This document shows, in pieces, positions 9,396-17,768 of a stretch of DNA of 64,000 bases (position 1 is the stretch's first letter; every line of letters begins with the position of its first letter). This DNA is from Bacteroides intestinalis DSM 17393 (GTDB lineage: Bacteria; Bacteroidota; Bacteroidia; Bacteroidales; Bacteroidaceae). A model generated the notes under the pieces. That model saw nothing but the letters and a program-made list of their open reading frames with translations, was not told the DNA's origin and did not search any database. The stretch is from contig NZ_ABJL02000008.1 of assembly GCF_000172175.1 (NCBI RefSeq), positions 868,001-932,000 on the forward strand, written 5' to 3'. The translations under genes and the position numbers were made by a program.

Positions 9396-9416
9396 CATAT
9401 AAAAGTAACGTAAATT

Positions 9417-9644
9417 ATGGCAAAGATTAAAGGAGCAATCGTAGTGGACACCGAACGGTGCAAAGGCTGCAATCTATGCGTGGTAGCCTGTCCTCTGCAT
9501 GTAATAGCCCTCACCAAAGAGGTGAACGTAAAAGGGTATAACTATGCCCACCAAATACTGGAAGATACCTGCAACGGCTGTGCGTCGTGCGCCCAGGTTT
9601 GCCCGGACGGATGTATCTCTGTTTATAAAGTAAAAGTTGAATAA
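9417..9644 (+). CDS. 2-oxoacid:ferredoxin oxidoreductase, ferredoxin-like delta subunit
   Basis: 75 residues with two 4Fe-4S cluster motifs, CKGCNLCVVACP at about 15-26 and CNGCASCAQVCP at about 52-63. This is the small electron-transfer subunit of the four-subunit type of 2-oxoacid:ferredoxin oxidoreductase (VOR/KOR class). It passes electrons from the thiamine pyrophosphate site to an external ferredoxin. The alpha subunit gene starts 19 bp later. Confidence 0.93.
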   Translation: MAKIKGAIVVDTERCKGCNLCVVACPLHVIALTKEVNVKGYNYAHQILEDTCNGCASCAQVCPDGCISVYKVKVE

Positions 9645-9663
9645 ATCTGTAAATCAGTAGAAT

Positions 9664-10749
9664 ATGGCAGAAGAAGTTGTATTAATGAAAGGAAACGAAG
9701 CCATCGCCCACGCAGCTATCCGTTGCGGAGCGGACGGATACTTCGGTTATCCTATTACTCCGCAATCGGAAGTATTGGAAACTCTTGCCGAACTGAAACC
9801 CTGGGAAACTACCGGTATGGTGGTGCTACAGGCAGAAAGTGAAGTGGCAGCTATTAATATGGTGTACGGCGGTGCCGGAAGTGGGAAAATGGTGTTGACA
9901 TCATCTTCCAGCCCCGGTGTCAGTCTGAAACAGGAAGGTATATCCTACTTGGCAGGTGCCGAATTACCCTGTTTGATTGTAAATGTAATGCGTGGCGGTC
10001 CCGGATTGGGAACAATCCAACCCAGTCAGGCAGACTACTTCCAGACTGTTAAGGGTGGAGGTCATGGTGACTACCGTCTGATTACTTTGGCTCCCGCTTC
10101 CGTACAGGAAATGGCTGACTTCGTTGGATTGGCCTTTGATCTTGCCTTCAAATATCGCAACCCGGCTATTATCCTTGCTGATGGTGTTATCGGCCAGATG
10201 ATGGAAAAGGTTGTATTGCCTCCGCAAAAGCCCCGCCGTACAGATGCAGAAGTTATCGAGCAATGCCCGTGGGCTACTACCGGTAGAGTAAACGGACGCA
10301 AGCCCAATATCATTACTTCTCTGGAACTGAAACCAGAAGAGATGGAAAAGAATAACATCCGCTTCCAGGCTAAATACAAACTGATTGAAGAAAACGAAGT
10401 ACGTTTCGAAGAAATCAATTGTGAAGATGCCGATTACCTGATTATCGCCTTCGGTTCTATGGCACGTATCGGACAAAAAGCAATGGAACTTGCACGCGAA
10501 GAAGGTATCAAAGTCGGCATACTGCGCCCCATTACCCTTTGGCCCTTCCCCACAAAAGCCATTGCTTCCTATGCTGAAAAAGTGAAAGGCATGCTGGTTA
10601 CCGAATTGAATGCGGGACAGATGGTTGAAGATGTACGCCTCGCTGTGAATGGTAAAGTAAAAGTAGAACACTTCGGGCGTCTCGGCGGTATCGTACCCGA
10701 TCCGGAAGAGATTGTAAGTGCACTGAAAGAAAAATTAATCGAGAAATGA
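9664..10749 (+). CDS. vorB: 2-oxoacid:ferredoxin oxidoreductase alpha subunit (VorB-like)
   Basis: 361 residues. GYPITPQSEVLETLAE (about 29-44) is the pyrimidine-binding signature of the alpha subunit, and SSSPGVSLKQEG follows. The C-terminal third is the transketolase-C-like domain with GILRPITLWPFP. With the beta, gamma and delta subunits it forms an enzyme that oxidatively decarboxylates a 2-oxoacid with CoA and reduces ferredoxin, or works in reverse. Such genes are usually annotated as 2-oxoisovalerate or 2-oxoglutarate specific; I cannot decide between these from sequence. Its stop codon overlaps the start of a 57-codon gene (ATGA at 10746-10749), so the two are translationally coupled. 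Confidence 0.93.
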   Translation: MAEEVVLMKGNEAIAHAAIRCGADGYFGYPITPQSEVLETLAELKPWETTGMVVLQAESEVAAINMVYGGAGSGKMVLTSSSSPGVSLKQEGISYLAGAELPCLIVNVMRGGPGLGTIQPSQADYFQTVKGGGHGDYRLITLAPASVQEMADFVGLAFDLAFKYRNPAIILADGVIGQMMEKVVLPPQKPRRTDAEVIEQCPWATTGRVNGRKPNIITSLELKPEEMEKNNIRFQAKYKLIEENEVRFEEINCEDADYLIIAFGSMARIGQKAMELAREEGIKVGILRPITLWPFPTKAIASYAEKVKGMLVTELNAGQMVEDVRLAVNGKVKVEHFGRLGGIVPDPEEIVSALKEKLIEK

Positions 10750-10919
10750 ACCCTGATAAGATAAGAAGCGTATTGAATATACTCTTTATGATACTTGCCT
10801 TGGCAGCTATCATCGTATATTTCGTTGCAAAGGATGACTTCAAACTGTTCATCTACGTTTGTGGCGCAGCAATATTCGTTAAGCTGATGGAGTTTTTTAT
10901 ACGGTTCACCAACAGATAA
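10746..10919 (+). CDS. 57-residue two-helix membrane protein inside the oxidoreductase operon
   Basis: A short gene of 57 codons (MNPDKIRSVLN to RFTNR). It starts on the ATGA overlap with the alpha subunit and ends 12 bp before the beta subunit. Two hydrophobic stretches are visible, about residues 9-28 and 33-51. They are joined by the charged turn AKDDF, so it should be a small integral membrane hairpin. The tight coupling on both sides argues that it is translated. I do not recognise a family. A natural guess is a membrane anchor or regulator for the oxidoreductase, but nothing in the sequence proves it. Confidence 0.75.
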   Translation: MNPDKIRSVLNILFMILALAAIIVYFVAKDDFKLFIYVCGAAIFVKLMEFFIRFTNR

Positions 10920-10931
10920 GGAGAAGTGATT

Positions 10932-11693
10932 ATGACAAAAGAAGATATTATCAAGCCTGAGAATCTGGTTTATAAAAAACCGACTCTGATGAACGATAAT
11001 CCCATGCACTACTGTCCGGGATGCAGCCACGGTGTGGTACACAAGCTGATAGCCGAAGTAATCGAAGAAATGGGCATGGAAGACAAAGCAGTAGGTATCT
11101 CCCCCGTGGGATGTGCCGTGTTCATCTATAACTATCTGGATATTGACTGGCAGGAAGCTGCACACGGACGTGCACCCGCTCTTGCCACTGCTATCAAGCG
11201 CCTGTGGCCGGACAGACTGGTATTCACTTACCAGGGAGACGGTGACCTGGCATGTATCGGTACGGCAGAAACAATCCATGCACTGAACCGCGGTGAGAAC
11301 ATCACCATAATCTTCATCAACAACGCCATTTATGGTATGACAGGGGGACAGATGGCTCCTACTACCCTAGTCGGCATGAAGACTTCTACCAGCCCTTACG
11401 GACGTGATGTTCATTTGCACGGTTATCCGCTGAAAATGGCAGATATCGCCGCACAACTGGAAGGAACCGCTTACGTTACCCGCCAAAGTGTACAAACAGT
11501 CGGTGCTATCCGCAAAGCAAAGAAAGCCATCCGCAAAGCATTTGAGAACTCCCTGGCAGGCAAAGGCTCCAACCTGGTAGAAATCGTTTCTACTTGTAAC
11601 TCCGGCTGGAAACAGACACCTGCGCAATCTAACAAATGGATGGAAGAGCACATGTTCCCGTTCTATCCGCTGGGTGACTTGAAAGATAAATAA
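10932..11693 (+). CDS. 2-oxoacid:ferredoxin oxidoreductase beta subunit (TPP-binding)
   Basis: 253 residues from ATG 10932. An in-frame GTG two codons earlier is possible, but AGGAG at 10919-10923 is better placed for the ATG. MHYCPGCSHG near the N-terminus and YQGDGDLACIG with NNAIYGMTGGQMAPTT form the thiamine pyrophosphate and magnesium site of the beta subunit. This subunit carries the decarboxylation chemistry together with the alpha subunit. It is cytoplasmic. The gamma gene follows after 24 bp. Confidence 0.94.
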   Translation: MTKEDIIKPENLVYKKPTLMNDNPMHYCPGCSHGVVHKLIAEVIEEMGMEDKAVGISPVGCAVFIYNYLDIDWQEAAHGRAPALATAIKRLWPDRLVFTYQGDGDLACIGTAETIHALNRGENITIIFINNAIYGMTGGQMAPTTLVGMKTSTSPYGRDVHLHGYPLKMADIAAQLEGTAYVTRQSVQTVGAIRKAKKAIRKAFENSLAGKGSNLVEIVSTCNSGWKQTPAQSNKWMEEHMFPFYPLGDLKDK

Positions 11694-11717
11694 TCACATG
11701 CTAAAAGACTAAGAACA

Positions 11718-12260
11718 ATGAAAGAAGAAATCATTATAGCAGGCTTCGGTGGACAAGGTGTATTGTCCATGGGAAAGATTTTGGCATACTCGGGACTGAT
11801 GGAAAATAAGGAAGTGAGCTGGATGCCCGCTTACGGACCGGAACAACGTGGTGGTACAGCTAACGTTACGGTGATCGTAAGCGATGAGAAAATCTCCTCT
11901 CCTATCCTGAGCAAGTACGATGCTGCCATCATTCTGAACCAGCCCTCACTGGAGAAATTCGAAAGTAAGGTAAAGACGGGCGGTATCCTGATTTACGACG
12001 GATATGGTATCATCAACCCGCCGACGCGTAAGGATATCAAAGTGTATCGTATCGACGCAATGGATGCAGCCAATGAAATGAATAATGCCAAAGCATTCAA
12101 CATGATCGTACTGGGGGGATTGCTGAAATTGAAACCGATGGTTACACTGGATAGTGTACTCAGAGGCTTGAAGAAGACCTTGCCCGAACGCCATCATCAC
12201 TTGATACCGATGAACGAAGAAGCGATTAAAAAAGGTATGGAATTGATTAAAGAGGTATAA
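11718..12260 (+). CDS. 2-oxoacid:ferredoxin oxidoreductase gamma subunit
   Basis: 180 residues, the normal size of the gamma subunit. IAGFGGQGVLSMGKILAYSG near the N-terminus and YGPEQRGGTANVTVIVSDEKI are the family signatures of the domain thought to bind CoA. It completes the order TPR, delta, alpha, small membrane protein, beta, gamma. A terminator follows 26 bp after the stop. Confidence 0.94.
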   Translation: MKEEIIIAGFGGQGVLSMGKILAYSGLMENKEVSWMPAYGPEQRGGTANVTVIVSDEKISSPILSKYDAAIILNQPSLEKFESKVKTGGILIYDGYGIINPPTRKDIKVYRIDAMDAANEMNNAKAFNMIVLGGLLKLKPMVTLDSVLRGLKKTLPERHHHLIPMNEEAIKKGMELIKEV

Positions 12261-12286
12261 TTCCATTGACCCTTATAATAAAAGTC

Positions 12287-12322
12287 AGCCCTTGCAATCA
12301 TTTTTTGCAAGGGCTTATTTTA
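12287..12322 (+). terminator. Rho-independent terminator of the oxidoreductase operon
   Basis: AGCCCTTGCAA (12287-12297) pairs perfectly with TTGCAAGGGCT (12305-12315) around a 7-nt loop, followed by TATTTTAT. Confidence 0.9.
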
Positions 12323-12430
12323 TACAATCAAAGACATAAGACTCCTCACAATTAGATTCGCTTATAAGACGGTATGTTTGTAAAAATAGGCAAAAAAGGC
12401 TGAATTCCGCAAGCGAATAATTTTTTATTG

Positions 12431-12438
12431 TATCTTTG
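12431..12438 (+). promoter_or_regulatory. -7 promoter element almost touching the porin start codon
   Basis: TATCTTTG is a perfect -7 element. Transcription should begin at about 12441-12445, only 3-7 nt before the ATG at 12448. I see no good -33 element at the expected distance; TTCC at 12406-12409 is the closest. Confidence 0.55.
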
Positions 12439-12447
12439 CGCCTAATT

Positions 12448-14649
12448 ATGAGACGAATTCTACTAACATACATACTTCTATTCGTATTGGGATTGCTGGC
12501 AGTACAGGCACAGCAGCCATTCAATACGCTGGACAACCGTGACCGCTATGGAAACCAGGTCGACCCATCAACGCAGCCGGATAGCCTGGATACCGGTACT
12601 GATGTTCAAAGCATTCCGCCTAAGCTTTATATGTGGAAATTAAGCGAAACTTTAGGGAACCGGACCATTGTTCCTGCAGATACGCTTGCTCTGAATTTCC
12701 AAAATACGAATCTGGTAGGTGGTATGACTGGAGAATATAACTTCCTGGGTAATCTGGGTTCACCTCGTCTCTCCCGTATTTTCTTTAATCGCCAAGACGA
12801 CGAACCGACCCTCTTCATGGCACCATACTCCAGTTTCTTTGTTCGTCCCGATCAAGTGTTTTTCACTAATAGTAATGTACCCTATACCAATCTGACTTAC
12901 TATAAAGCCGGTAATAAGGTTAATGGTGAAGAACGGTTTAAGTCTTATTTCTCTGTCAATGTAAACAAGCGGTTAGCATTCGGCTTTAATTTTGATTATC
13001 TATATGGACGTGGTTATTATGCCAATCAGTCCACTTCACATTTCAATGCCGGCTTATTCGGAAGTTACATTGGTGAACGCTATCAAATACAGGCAGTTTA
13101 TAACAACTTCTTCATGAAAATGAACGAAAACGGTGGTATAGCAAATGACGGTTACATCACCCGGCCTGATACAATGGCAGAAGGTAAGAAAGAATATAGT
13201 TCCACCACCATTCCTGTGAAGATGGAACAGACCTCAAACCGTAATAAAGATTTCTATGTCTACCTTACGCAACGTTACCGATTAGGTTTCAAACGAAGAG
13301 TATTGAAAGAAGAAGCCCAGAATAACAGTGTCCAACAGCGTTTTTCCCCTGCAGCACCAACGACATCTATTGCTTCCAGTATTGCACCTGCCGACAGCTT
13401 AGCTACCGACAGTTTAGCTACCGACAGCCTCCCGGCTAATAATCTCGCAATGGGAGATAATCTCAGTTTGGACAGTCTCAATAGCAACCATGCTCTTCCG
13501 GAAGATACTAACTTTGTCGAAGAATTTGTTCCGGTCACAAGTTTCATCCACACCTTTAAGATAGAACGGGCGCGTCACAAATATCAATCTGTGTCTACAC
13601 CAGACGAAAACGCTTACTATAACAAACAAGGAGTCAGTCGTGACTCTACCACAGCATTTAGCGTAAAGAATGTCTTTGGCATAGCCTTGCTGGAAGGTTT
13701 CAATCGATATGCTAAAGCCGGACTTACCGGCTATATATCCCATAAATTCAGTCGCTACGACCTGATGAATGCAGACTCTATGACAGTAGACCGTTTCACC
13801 GAACAAGAAATCTATGTGGGTGGTGAATTGGCTAAACGACAAGGTAAAACTCTACACTATTCTATAGACGGTGAAGTTGGTATTATGGACAAAGCAATGG
13901 GACAATTCCGCGTAAATGGAAATATGGATTTGAATTTCCGTCTTTGGAAAGATACGGTAAACCTGATAATACGAGGCTTCGTGAAAAACACATTGCCTTC
14001 TTTCTATATGCGCCATTATCACTCCAACTTGCACGTTTGGGATAATGACAACATGGAGAAAGAATTCCGTACCCGCGTAGAGGGCGAATTGAATATTGAC
14101 CGTTGGGGAACCAATCTTCGTGCCGGAGTAGAAAATGTAAAGAATTACACCTATCTCAACCAAAAGGCCGTACCTGAACAGAATAGCGGTAACATACAAA
14201 TACTTTCGGCCACGCTGAAACAAAATTTCCGTGCAGGTATTTTCCATTTAGATAATGAAGTAACCTGGCAGAAGTCAAGTAATGAAACGGTTCTGCCTCT
14301 GCCACAAATTTCAGTATATTCTAATTTGTATCTCCTGACCAAGTTAGCTAAAAAGGTACTTACCGTGCAACTGGGTGCTGATGTGCGATACTTTACCAAA
14401 TACAATGCACCGGCTTACACGCCTTCCATTCAGCAGTTCCATTTGCAACCGGAAAATGACCAGGTAGAAATCGGCGGCTATCCGATAGTGAATGTCTATG
14501 CCAACCTGCATCTGAAGCGTACCCGCCTCTTCGCTATGTATTCTCACGTAAATCAGGGTATGGGTACACGTAACTCTTTCCTTGTACCACATTACCCCAT
14601 TAATCCGAGCCTTCTCAGAATCGGTGTTTCGTGGAACTTCTACGATTAA
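12448..14649 (+). CDS. Putative outer-membrane porin
   Basis: 733 residues from ATG 12448. A TTG twelve bases earlier lies inside the promoter and is rejected. The signal peptide is about 1-25, ending VQAQ. The rest has alternating aromatic/polar beta strands such as YFSVNVNKRLAFGFNFDYLYG, and it ends in an aromatic-rich strand (RIGVSWNFYD), as outer-membrane barrels do. It resembles the Bacteroidetes putative porin family. A polar low-complexity insert of about 40 residues (about 310-355), rich in DSLA repeats, probably forms a loop. A solute-binding-like protein follows after 12 bp. Substrate unknown. Confidence 0.8.
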   Translation: MRRILLTYILLFVLGLLAVQAQQPFNTLDNRDRYGNQVDPSTQPDSLDTGTDVQSIPPKLYMWKLSETLGNRTIVPADTLALNFQNTNLVGGMTGEYNFLGNLGSPRLSRIFFNRQDDEPTLFMAPYSSFFVRPDQVFFTNSNVPYTNLTYYKAGNKVNGEERFKSYFSVNVNKRLAFGFNFDYLYGRGYYANQSTSHFNAGLFGSYIGERYQIQAVYNNFFMKMNENGGIANDGYITRPDTMAEGKKEYSSTTIPVKMEQTSNRNKDFYVYLTQRYRLGFKRRVLKEEAQNNSVQQRFSPAAPTTSIASSIAPADSLATDSLATDSLPANNLAMGDNLSLDSLNSNHALPEDTNFVEEFVPVTSFIHTFKIERARHKYQSVSTPDENAYYNKQGVSRDSTTAFSVKNVFGIALLEGFNRYAKAGLTGYISHKFSRYDLMNADSMTVDRFTEQEIYVGGELAKRQGKTLHYSIDGEVGIMDKAMGQFRVNGNMDLNFRLWKDTVNLIIRGFVKNTLPSFYMRHYHSNLHVWDNDNMEKEFRTRVEGELNIDRWGTNLRAGVENVKNYTYLNQKAVPEQNSGNIQILSATLKQNFRAGIFHLDNEVTWQKSSNETVLPLPQISVYSNLYLLTKLAKKVLTVQLGADVRYFTKYNAPAYTPSIQQFHLQPENDQVEIGGYPIVNVYANLHLKRTRLFAMYSHVNQGMGTRNSFLVPHYPINPSLLRIGVSWNFYD
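13393..13437 (+). repeat. 15-bp in-frame repeat inside the porin
   Basis: Three 15-bp units (13393-13407, 13408-13422, 13423-13437) each start GACAG. The first two differ at one base; the third is degenerate. They encode the DSLAT / DSLAT / DSLPA stretch of a low-complexity porin segment. Confidence 0.7.
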
Positions 14650-14661
14650 AACTCTTTCCTT

Positions 14662-15495
14662 ATGAAAATATCGAAAGCCAATATTCTGAAATATGTAGCA
14701 ATGGGGATCATAGCTGCTTGTATTACTACTTTCTTTTTAAAGAAAGAGAAGAAGCATGGACATCCTCGTGATTATGCAGAAATAGCTACAGAGAAAATTA
14801 TCCGCGCTGCTACGGAGTATAATTCCATCAGCTTTTACGTAGATGGAGATACCTTATCCGGTTTCCACTATGAATTAATAGAAGCTTTTGCACGTGATCA
14901 TGGCTGGAAAGCTGCTATCACTCCGGAAATGAGTTTCGATAAACGACTCAAAGGACTGGCAGATGGAGAGTTTGATGTCATTGCTTACGGCATTCTGGCT
15001 ACCAGTGAATTGAAAGATTCCTTATTACTTACGACTCCGATTGTGCTGAACAAACAGATTCTCGTACAAAGAAAAGCTACTTCCCCCACTGATTCCATAT
15101 TCGTTAAAAGTCAATTGGACTTAGCTGGAAAAACCTTGCACGTAGTGAAAGGATCACCATCCATCCTGCGTATCCATAATCTGGGAAACGAGATTGGAGA
15201 TACCATATATATTAAGGAAATAGACAAATACGGTTCGGAACAATTGATAGCTCTTGTAGCCCATGGTGACATTGACTATGCCGTATGCGATGAAAGTATT
15301 GCCCGTATCGTTTCAGATAGTTTTCCGCAAATAGATATCAATACAGATATCAGTTTCACACAATTCTATTCTTGGGGAGTCAGCAAACAGTCGCCTGTTT
15401 TATTAGACAGTCTTAATTCATGGTTACAAACCTTCTGCAACAGCAAGGAATTTCAATCGATCTACCGTAAATATTACCAGCCTTCCAGCAGATAA
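14662..15495 (+). CDS. Periplasmic solute-binding-like protein (SBP_bac_3 type)
   Basis: 277 residues. A hydrophobic N-terminal segment (about 9-25) followed by KKEKKHGH suggests a membrane anchor or uncleaved signal. The rest is a type II solute-binding fold: YNSISFYVDGDTLSGFHYELIEAFARDHG, FDKRLKGLADGEFDVIAYGI and the late IDYAVCDESIA segment match amino-acid-binding proteins and the N-terminal domain of the lytic transglycosylase MltF. No transglycosylase domain and no ABC transporter genes are nearby. It is coupled to the porin (12-bp gap). It could be a sensor or a partner of the porin; the role is unknown. Confidence 0.75.
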   Translation: MKISKANILKYVAMGIIAACITTFFLKKEKKHGHPRDYAEIATEKIIRAATEYNSISFYVDGDTLSGFHYELIEAFARDHGWKAAITPEMSFDKRLKGLADGEFDVIAYGILATSELKDSLLLTTPIVLNKQILVQRKATSPTDSIFVKSQLDLAGKTLHVVKGSPSILRIHNLGNEIGDTIYIKEIDKYGSEQLIALVAHGDIDYAVCDESIARIVSDSFPQIDINTDISFTQFYSWGVSKQSPVLLDSLNSWLQTFCNSKEFQSIYRKYYQPSSR

Positions 15496-15510
15496 TAACT
15501 CCTTTATTGT

Positions 15511-15664
15511 ATACTCCACACGGTAACTCCATTTACATGCTGAAGTAAAGATCGTTACATGCCGAGGTAAAGGCCGTTACATGCCGAGGTAAAAGCCGTT
15601 ACAATAGGCGGTAAAGGTCGTTACATCCTGCGGTAAATGCTTTTACATTATGGGGTAAATTACA
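15511..15664. repeat. Degenerate tandem array, exact 22-bp period (array A)
   Basis: Seven units begin at 15511, 15533, 15555, 15577, 15599, 15621 and 15643, each 22 bp. The core of each is TTAC-N8-GTAA; the first copy is the most degenerate and units 3 and 4 differ at one base. The TTAC/GTAA halves make each unit a short dyad. The array fills the space between two convergent genes, the solute-binding-like protein (stop 15495) and NAD synthetase (stop at 15706). Confidence 0.85.
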
Positions 15665-15705
15665 TGTAAATGCTATTTATTGATAATCAATAAATTATAT
15701 CATCA

Positions 15706-17631
15706 CTACAAACTTTCCACTTCCCTCAACCACATTTCTGATGATGCATCACTCGGCATACGCCAGTCACCACGTGGACTGATAGAAATGCTACCTACCT
15801 TAGGTCCGTCCGGCAAACAAGAGCGTTTGAATTGCTGATTGAAGAAACGGCGGAAGAATACTTGCAACCACTTCTTAATGGTCTCTTCATCATACATATC
15901 CTTAAACGTACGCGCTGCAAGAAAAAATATCTTGGAAGGGCGGAAACCACAACGCAGGAAATAGTACAAGAAAAAATCATGCAATTCATACGGACCAACC
16001 AAGTCTTCCGTGATTTGTTTGATATTCCCATTTTCATCTGCCGGAATAAGTTCCGGACTTATCGGAGTATCGACAATGTCCAGTAGCGTTGCACGAGAAG
16101 CTGCATCCATATCATTCTCAGCCACCCACTTCACCAAATGCTTGACCAATGTCTTAGGAACACTTCCATTCACACCATACATGGACATATGGTCGCCATT
16201 ATAAGTTGCCCATCCCAGCGCTAATTCTGAAAGATCACCCGTACCTATCACCATTCCCCAAGTCTGGTTGGCAATATCCATTAATATCTGTGTGCGCTCG
16301 CGAGCCTGGGCATTTTCATAGACCACATCGTGTACATTGATGTCGTGATCTATATCTTTGAAATGCTGAATACAAGCTTCTTTGATGCTGACCTCACGCA
16401 CGGTAATCCCCAAAGAGTTCATTAAATCCACCGCATTTGTATGCGTACGGTCAGTGGTGCCAAAACCCGGCATCGTCACACCTATAATGTCTTTGCGGGA
16501 CCATCCCAATTTATCAAAGGTCTTTACACATACCAGCAGTGCCAAGGTAGAATCCAATCCACCGGAAATACCAACCACCGCACTTTTAGCGCGCGTATGC
16601 ACCAGACGTTGTGCCAGACCAGAAACCTGTATCGAAAATATTTCTTCACAACGCTCATTCAAAGCAGTTCCTTGCGGTACAAACGGATGCGGATCGAAAC
16701 GTCGCGTCAGGTTCAGTTCTTTACTATTCACATATTCCGTAGAAACACGTACTGCTTCCTCCGGTGCACAATGTGCCCGACAGGCAGCAAACGTTGTGTT
16801 TACACGCCTTTCTATACGCAAATGTTCCACATCAATCTCACCGATAACAACTTGCCCCTCAAAAGAGAAGCGTTTACTATATTCTATTAAGCTGCCATTT
16901 TCATAAATCAAACCGTTTCCGGCAAACACTACGTCAGTAGTGGATTCTCCGAAGCCACACGAACAGAATACATAACCGGCAATACAACGTGCCGATTGCT
17001 GACTAATCAGAGAGCGCAAATAATTATGCTTTCCAATTCCTTCATTATCAGCAGAAAGATTAAACAGTATCTCAGCACCTTGCAATGCCAGTGAGGAACT
17101 GGGCGGAATAGGTGCCCACAGATCTTCACAGATTTCAATGCCGAATGTCGTATCTGCCATCTCAAACAGTAAATTGGCTCCCATGGGAACCAGTTGGCCG
17201 CAAAGGCGTACACTAGTCTCACTTACATCAACAGCAGATGTAAACCAGCGTTTCTCGTAAAATTCCTTGTAATTAGGAAGATAAGTCTTAGGTACCACAC
17301 CCAGCACTTTTCCTTTCTGAATTACGACGGCTGCATTCAGCAATACACCATTCATCGCTATCGGCATACCAAGTATAGCTATTATGTCCAGCTGTCGTGT
17401 ATTACTTATAATATGTATCAGCCCCATTTCTGCTTCTTCAAGCAGCAGTTGCTGAGCAAACAGATCGCCGCATGTATATCCTGTGACACACAGTTCCGGA
17501 AAGGCTATGATTTGCACACCTTTTCCTTCAGCTATGATTATCTCCTTTTCTATTTCTCCGGCATTGAACTTGCAGTCCGCCACCTTCACACGGGGCACAG
17601 CCGCCGCTACCTTTACATATCCGTAATTCAT
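15706..17631 (-). CDS. nadE: Glutamine-dependent NAD+ synthetase
   Basis: 641 residues from the ATG at 17631. It makes NAD+ from deamido-NAD+, ATP and glutamine in the cytoplasm. The N-terminal nitrilase-type glutaminase domain has its triad: Glu46 (AFPELC), Lys115 (VPKTYLPNY) and Cys168 (GIEICEDLW). The synthetase domain has the ATP-pyrophosphatase loop VGISGGLDSTLALLV and TGDLSELALGWATYNGDHMSMYG. An in-frame ATG ten codons upstream is rejected because the strong promoter at 17659-17690 puts the transcript start at about 17652, only some 20 nt before the chosen ATG. The gene is divergent from a sensor kinase and convergent with the gene at 14662. Confidence 0.95.
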   Translation of the reverse strand: MNYGYVKVAAAVPRVKVADCKFNAGEIEKEIIIAEGKGVQIIAFPELCVTGYTCGDLFAQQLLLEEAEMGLIHIISNTRQLDIIAILGMPIAMNGVLLNAAVVIQKGKVLGVVPKTYLPNYKEFYEKRWFTSAVDVSETSVRLCGQLVPMGANLLFEMADTTFGIEICEDLWAPIPPSSSLALQGAEILFNLSADNEGIGKHNYLRSLISQQSARCIAGYVFCSCGFGESTTDVVFAGNGLIYENGSLIEYSKRFSFEGQVVIGEIDVEHLRIERRVNTTFAACRAHCAPEEAVRVSTEYVNSKELNLTRRFDPHPFVPQGTALNERCEEIFSIQVSGLAQRLVHTRAKSAVVGISGGLDSTLALLVCVKTFDKLGWSRKDIIGVTMPGFGTTDRTHTNAVDLMNSLGITVREVSIKEACIQHFKDIDHDINVHDVVYENAQARERTQILMDIANQTWGMVIGTGDLSELALGWATYNGDHMSMYGVNGSVPKTLVKHLVKWVAENDMDAASRATLLDIVDTPISPELIPADENGNIKQITEDLVGPYELHDFFLYYFLRCGFRPSKIFFLAARTFKDMYDEETIKKWLQVFFRRFFNQQFKRSCLPDGPKVGSISISPRGDWRMPSDASSEMWLREVESL

Positions 17632-17658
17632 AAGGATGTCATTTATAAAATTTGACGG

Positions 17659-17690
17659 CAAAAATACAGTTATTTATCCACAAACACAAA
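17659..17690 (-). promoter_or_regulatory. Promoter of nadE
   Basis: Read on the minus strand: TTTG (17690-17687), 20 bp, TATTTTTG (17666-17659). Both elements match the Bacteroides consensus. The leader is about 20 nt and fixes the start codon at 17631. Confidence 0.75.
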
Positions 17691-17707
17691 ATAATCATTT
17701 CTTTCAC

Positions 17708-17737
17708 TTCGTATATCCCGGATTATTTGTACTTTTA
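17708..17737 (+). promoter_or_regulatory. Possible promoter of the sensor kinase gene
   Basis: TTCG (17708-17711), 18 bp, TACTTTTA (17730-17737). Each element has one mismatch to the consensus. It lies back to back with the nadE promoter. Confidence 0.4.
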
Positions 17738-17768
17738 GCCACATTTTAAAGCACGTTATACAAAACTC

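Noticed and set aside
10926..10931. GTG start for the oxidoreductase beta subunit
   Set aside because: AGGAG is better spaced for ATG 10932 and no conserved residues are gained.
12436..12447. TTG start for the porin
   Set aside because: It lies within the promoter -7 box; ATG 12448 begins the signal peptide.
15511..15664. CRISPR array
   Set aside because: The units are 22 bp with no spacers, are degenerate rather than identical, and no cas genes are present.
17632..17661. Ten extra codons at the start of nadE
   Set aside because: They lie at or before the predicted transcript start and are not part of the glutaminase fold.
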